A stretch of DNA of 64,000 nt from Membranipora membranacea (Eukaryota > Bryozoa > Gymnolaemata > Cheilostomatida > Membraniporidae), in NCBI GenBank assembly GCA_914767715.1, contig OU612073.1:11162001-11226000 (forward strand). Reading direction: 5' to 3'. The notes under the pieces are model-generated. The model made no database searches and was not told where the DNA came from. It was given only the letters and a program-made list of their open reading frames with translations. Shown here in pieces: positions 62,110 to 64,000 of the stretch. Position numbers and translations under genes: made by a program. How positions within the stretch are numbered: position 1 is the first letter of the stretch; each line of letters opens with the position of its first letter.

Positions 62110-64000
62110 AGTTCTTTTAATCACAACCTCAATAAAAATAACGTATGCTGAAGGTGGAGGTATTCTTGTATATATAGAACGGAAATGGGCCACAAACAAT
62201 CAAGTATTATTTAGTCATACAGACAAAAACTGTGAAATTCTATCTGTTAGGTCCCGTCCACACTGGCTGCCACGTGAATTTACATCAATCATCTCTATAT
62301 CATGCTACACTCCATTCACTGGACAATCTCGACTAAAACAAGATGCTACCAATACAACTAAATTCATCTCTTCTCATGTTAAACAGATGGAAACCAAATA
62401 TCCTAACACATGCATTCTAGTCATGGGTGACTTCAATCAACTACCGCTCCGTCTAAGTGGATATTATCAAACTGTAACTAAACCAACCCGTGGATTAAAA
62501 ACACTTGATAAATGCTACACCAGAATCAAGGGTGCATATAGTCACTGCAACCAGCTAGCTCAACTCGGAGACTCAGACCATCATGTAATGCACCTGATAC
62601 CTTCATATAAACCACAGTCAAAATCTAAACCAACTTATATCAACAGAAGAATATACTCAGATGAAAACTATGACAATTTAAAAGCATGCTTCGATACTAC
62701 TGAATGGGACAATTTAATAACTGCTTATGATAATATGGATACTCAAGCGGATGTAATCATGGATTATATTAAATTCTGTACTGATCTATGCCTTTATGTT
62801 AAAACTGTCAAAAAGTATGCATAGTATAAGCCATGGATGACGAGAGAACTCTTAGATTTAATTGATGCAAAACAACAAGCCCATGAAGAAGGAAAAAAGA
62901 AACTATATCACAAACTTAAAAAGAAACTATCCAAAGGAATGAAAAAATCTCGGGCCAAATACACCCATAAAATCCAAGAACATCTGGCGAACGACCCGGC
63001 CATGGCCTGGAATGACATAAAAAAGCTCACTGGATTACCACCAAAAAAACTTTAACCAACCTACTGACACTAGCTTAGCCCAGATGAACTAAACTCTTTC
63101 TTTGCCAGATTTGAAAATACAGATATTACCTCTCCTCCTCCAGCTGGACCAAACCAAACATTGAATATAAGTGAAGATGCTGTCGTCAGACAACTAAAGC
63201 GGCTGAATTCAAGAAAAGGTGCCGGCCCTGATGGACTTATCCCTAAGGTCATCAAGCTGTGCGCAGAACAATTAGCCGCCATCATTACAAGACTATTCAA
63301 CAATTCTTTAGATTCAGAAGCAACGCCAAAAATATGGAAAACTGCAACCATCAAACCTCTACCTAAAATCAACCAAACCTGATCAACTGAAGCACTTCAG
63401 ACCTATAGCACTGACAAGCTGCTTATGTAAAACCATGGAACGCCTACTTAAAATATACATAACTGAGAATACACCATTAGATAAACACCAGTTTGCCTAC
63501 AGAGCACGCCGCTCCACCCAGGATGCTGTATTATGCCTCACAACTACTGTCACTAACTTCATAGACCAACACTCATCATATTATGCACGCTGCCTCTTCT
63601 TAGACTTTTCATTGGCATTCAACACCATAGATATCAGGCATCTACTACCAGAGCTGCAACATCTTGATTCACATGTAACAAACTGGGTAGCAAGCTTCTT
63701 GACCTGCAGAACGCAAAGAACAATAGTCAATAATATCATGTCTCAATCTATCGCAACATATACAGGAACACCATGAGGCTCAGTACTCAGTCCTCTATCG
63801 TTTTCCATCTATACTAATCGGCTAGTCTCTGAGTGCAGTAACTTTACAATACTTAAATACGTAGATGACACCTGCATAATAGGATGTATTTCCCACAATA
63901 ATGAGCTGCATGCATATTTCACTGAGATTAAAAGAGTGTCAATATTATGTAAACAACTAGATCTTTCTTTAAATCCATCCAAAACTCAAGAAATGCTTTT
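62110..64000 (+). mobile_element. second LINE retrotransposon, decayed, continuing past the window
   Basis: An endonuclease C-terminal part (GGGILVYIERKWA, ISCYTPF, CILVMGDFNQLPLR, LGDSDHH) is followed by a reverse transcriptase: KGAGPDGLIPKVIK, FRPIALTSCLCKTMERLL, HQFAYRARRSTQDAV, LFLDFSLAFNTI, then a TGA inside the usual P-x-G-S-V box at 63774-63776, and YVDDTCI near 63857. A TAG at 62822-62824 and a frameshift near 63380 also break it. It starts without an ORF1 and so is probably 5'-truncated. It belongs to a CR1/Rex1-like group and differs from the LINE in intron 1 of C. Confidence 0.85.

Overview
The window is animal (metazoan) nuclear DNA: AT-rich, with genes split by GT-AG introns, a eukaryotic tRNA gene, tRNA-derived SINEs, several LINE retrotransposon relics and many short foldback or hAT-like DNA transposons. 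A transmembrane collagen, a C-type lectin and tandem Ig-like receptors point to an invertebrate. The collagen and Ig repertoire would fit a sponge, cnidarian or other marine invertebrate, but the phylum cannot be fixed from the sequence alone.

Left part (1-25 kb): the end of a LINE reverse transcriptase; a 1.1-kb foldback element; a five-exon minus-strand gene for a type II transmembrane collagen (483 aa); a tetranucleotide satellite; two hAT-like elements; a dead LINE fragment; a four-exon minus-strand gene for a secreted C-type lectin (167 aa); a two-exon gene for a small secreted peptide with six cysteines at exact four-residue spacing; a tRNA-Asp(GUC) with a 57-nt intron; an inactivated flavin L-amino-acid-oxidase-like gene; and a SINE.

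Right part (26-62 kb): three tandem plus-strand paralogues, called A (575 aa), B (473 aa) and C (491 aa). Each was rebuilt by hand exon by exon. In all three every intron phase agrees and the reading frame stays open from start to stop. Each has a signal peptide, three Ig-like domains each encoded by two exons, a stalk, one transmembrane helix and a cytoplasmic tail. Domain 1 has six invariant cysteines and a C-P-x-D-x-x-N-x-Y-x-C signature. Ectodomains are conserved while stalks and tails differ: A has a long tail with two YxxM motifs and RxQS repeats, B has an Asp/His-rich stalk and a short tail, and C has a polybasic tail. I do not recognise this family; the cluster is the best candidate for an undescribed recognition system.

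Mobile DNA shaped the cluster. Intron 1 of C holds a ~5-kb LINE that itself carries a SINE and a foldback element. Four copies of one palindromic hAT-type MITE lie in introns of A. A second LINE begins right after C and runs off the window. Lectin, oxidase relic, cysteine-rich peptide, transmembrane collagen and Ig receptors lying together suggest a defence or self-recognition neighbourhood; this is inference.
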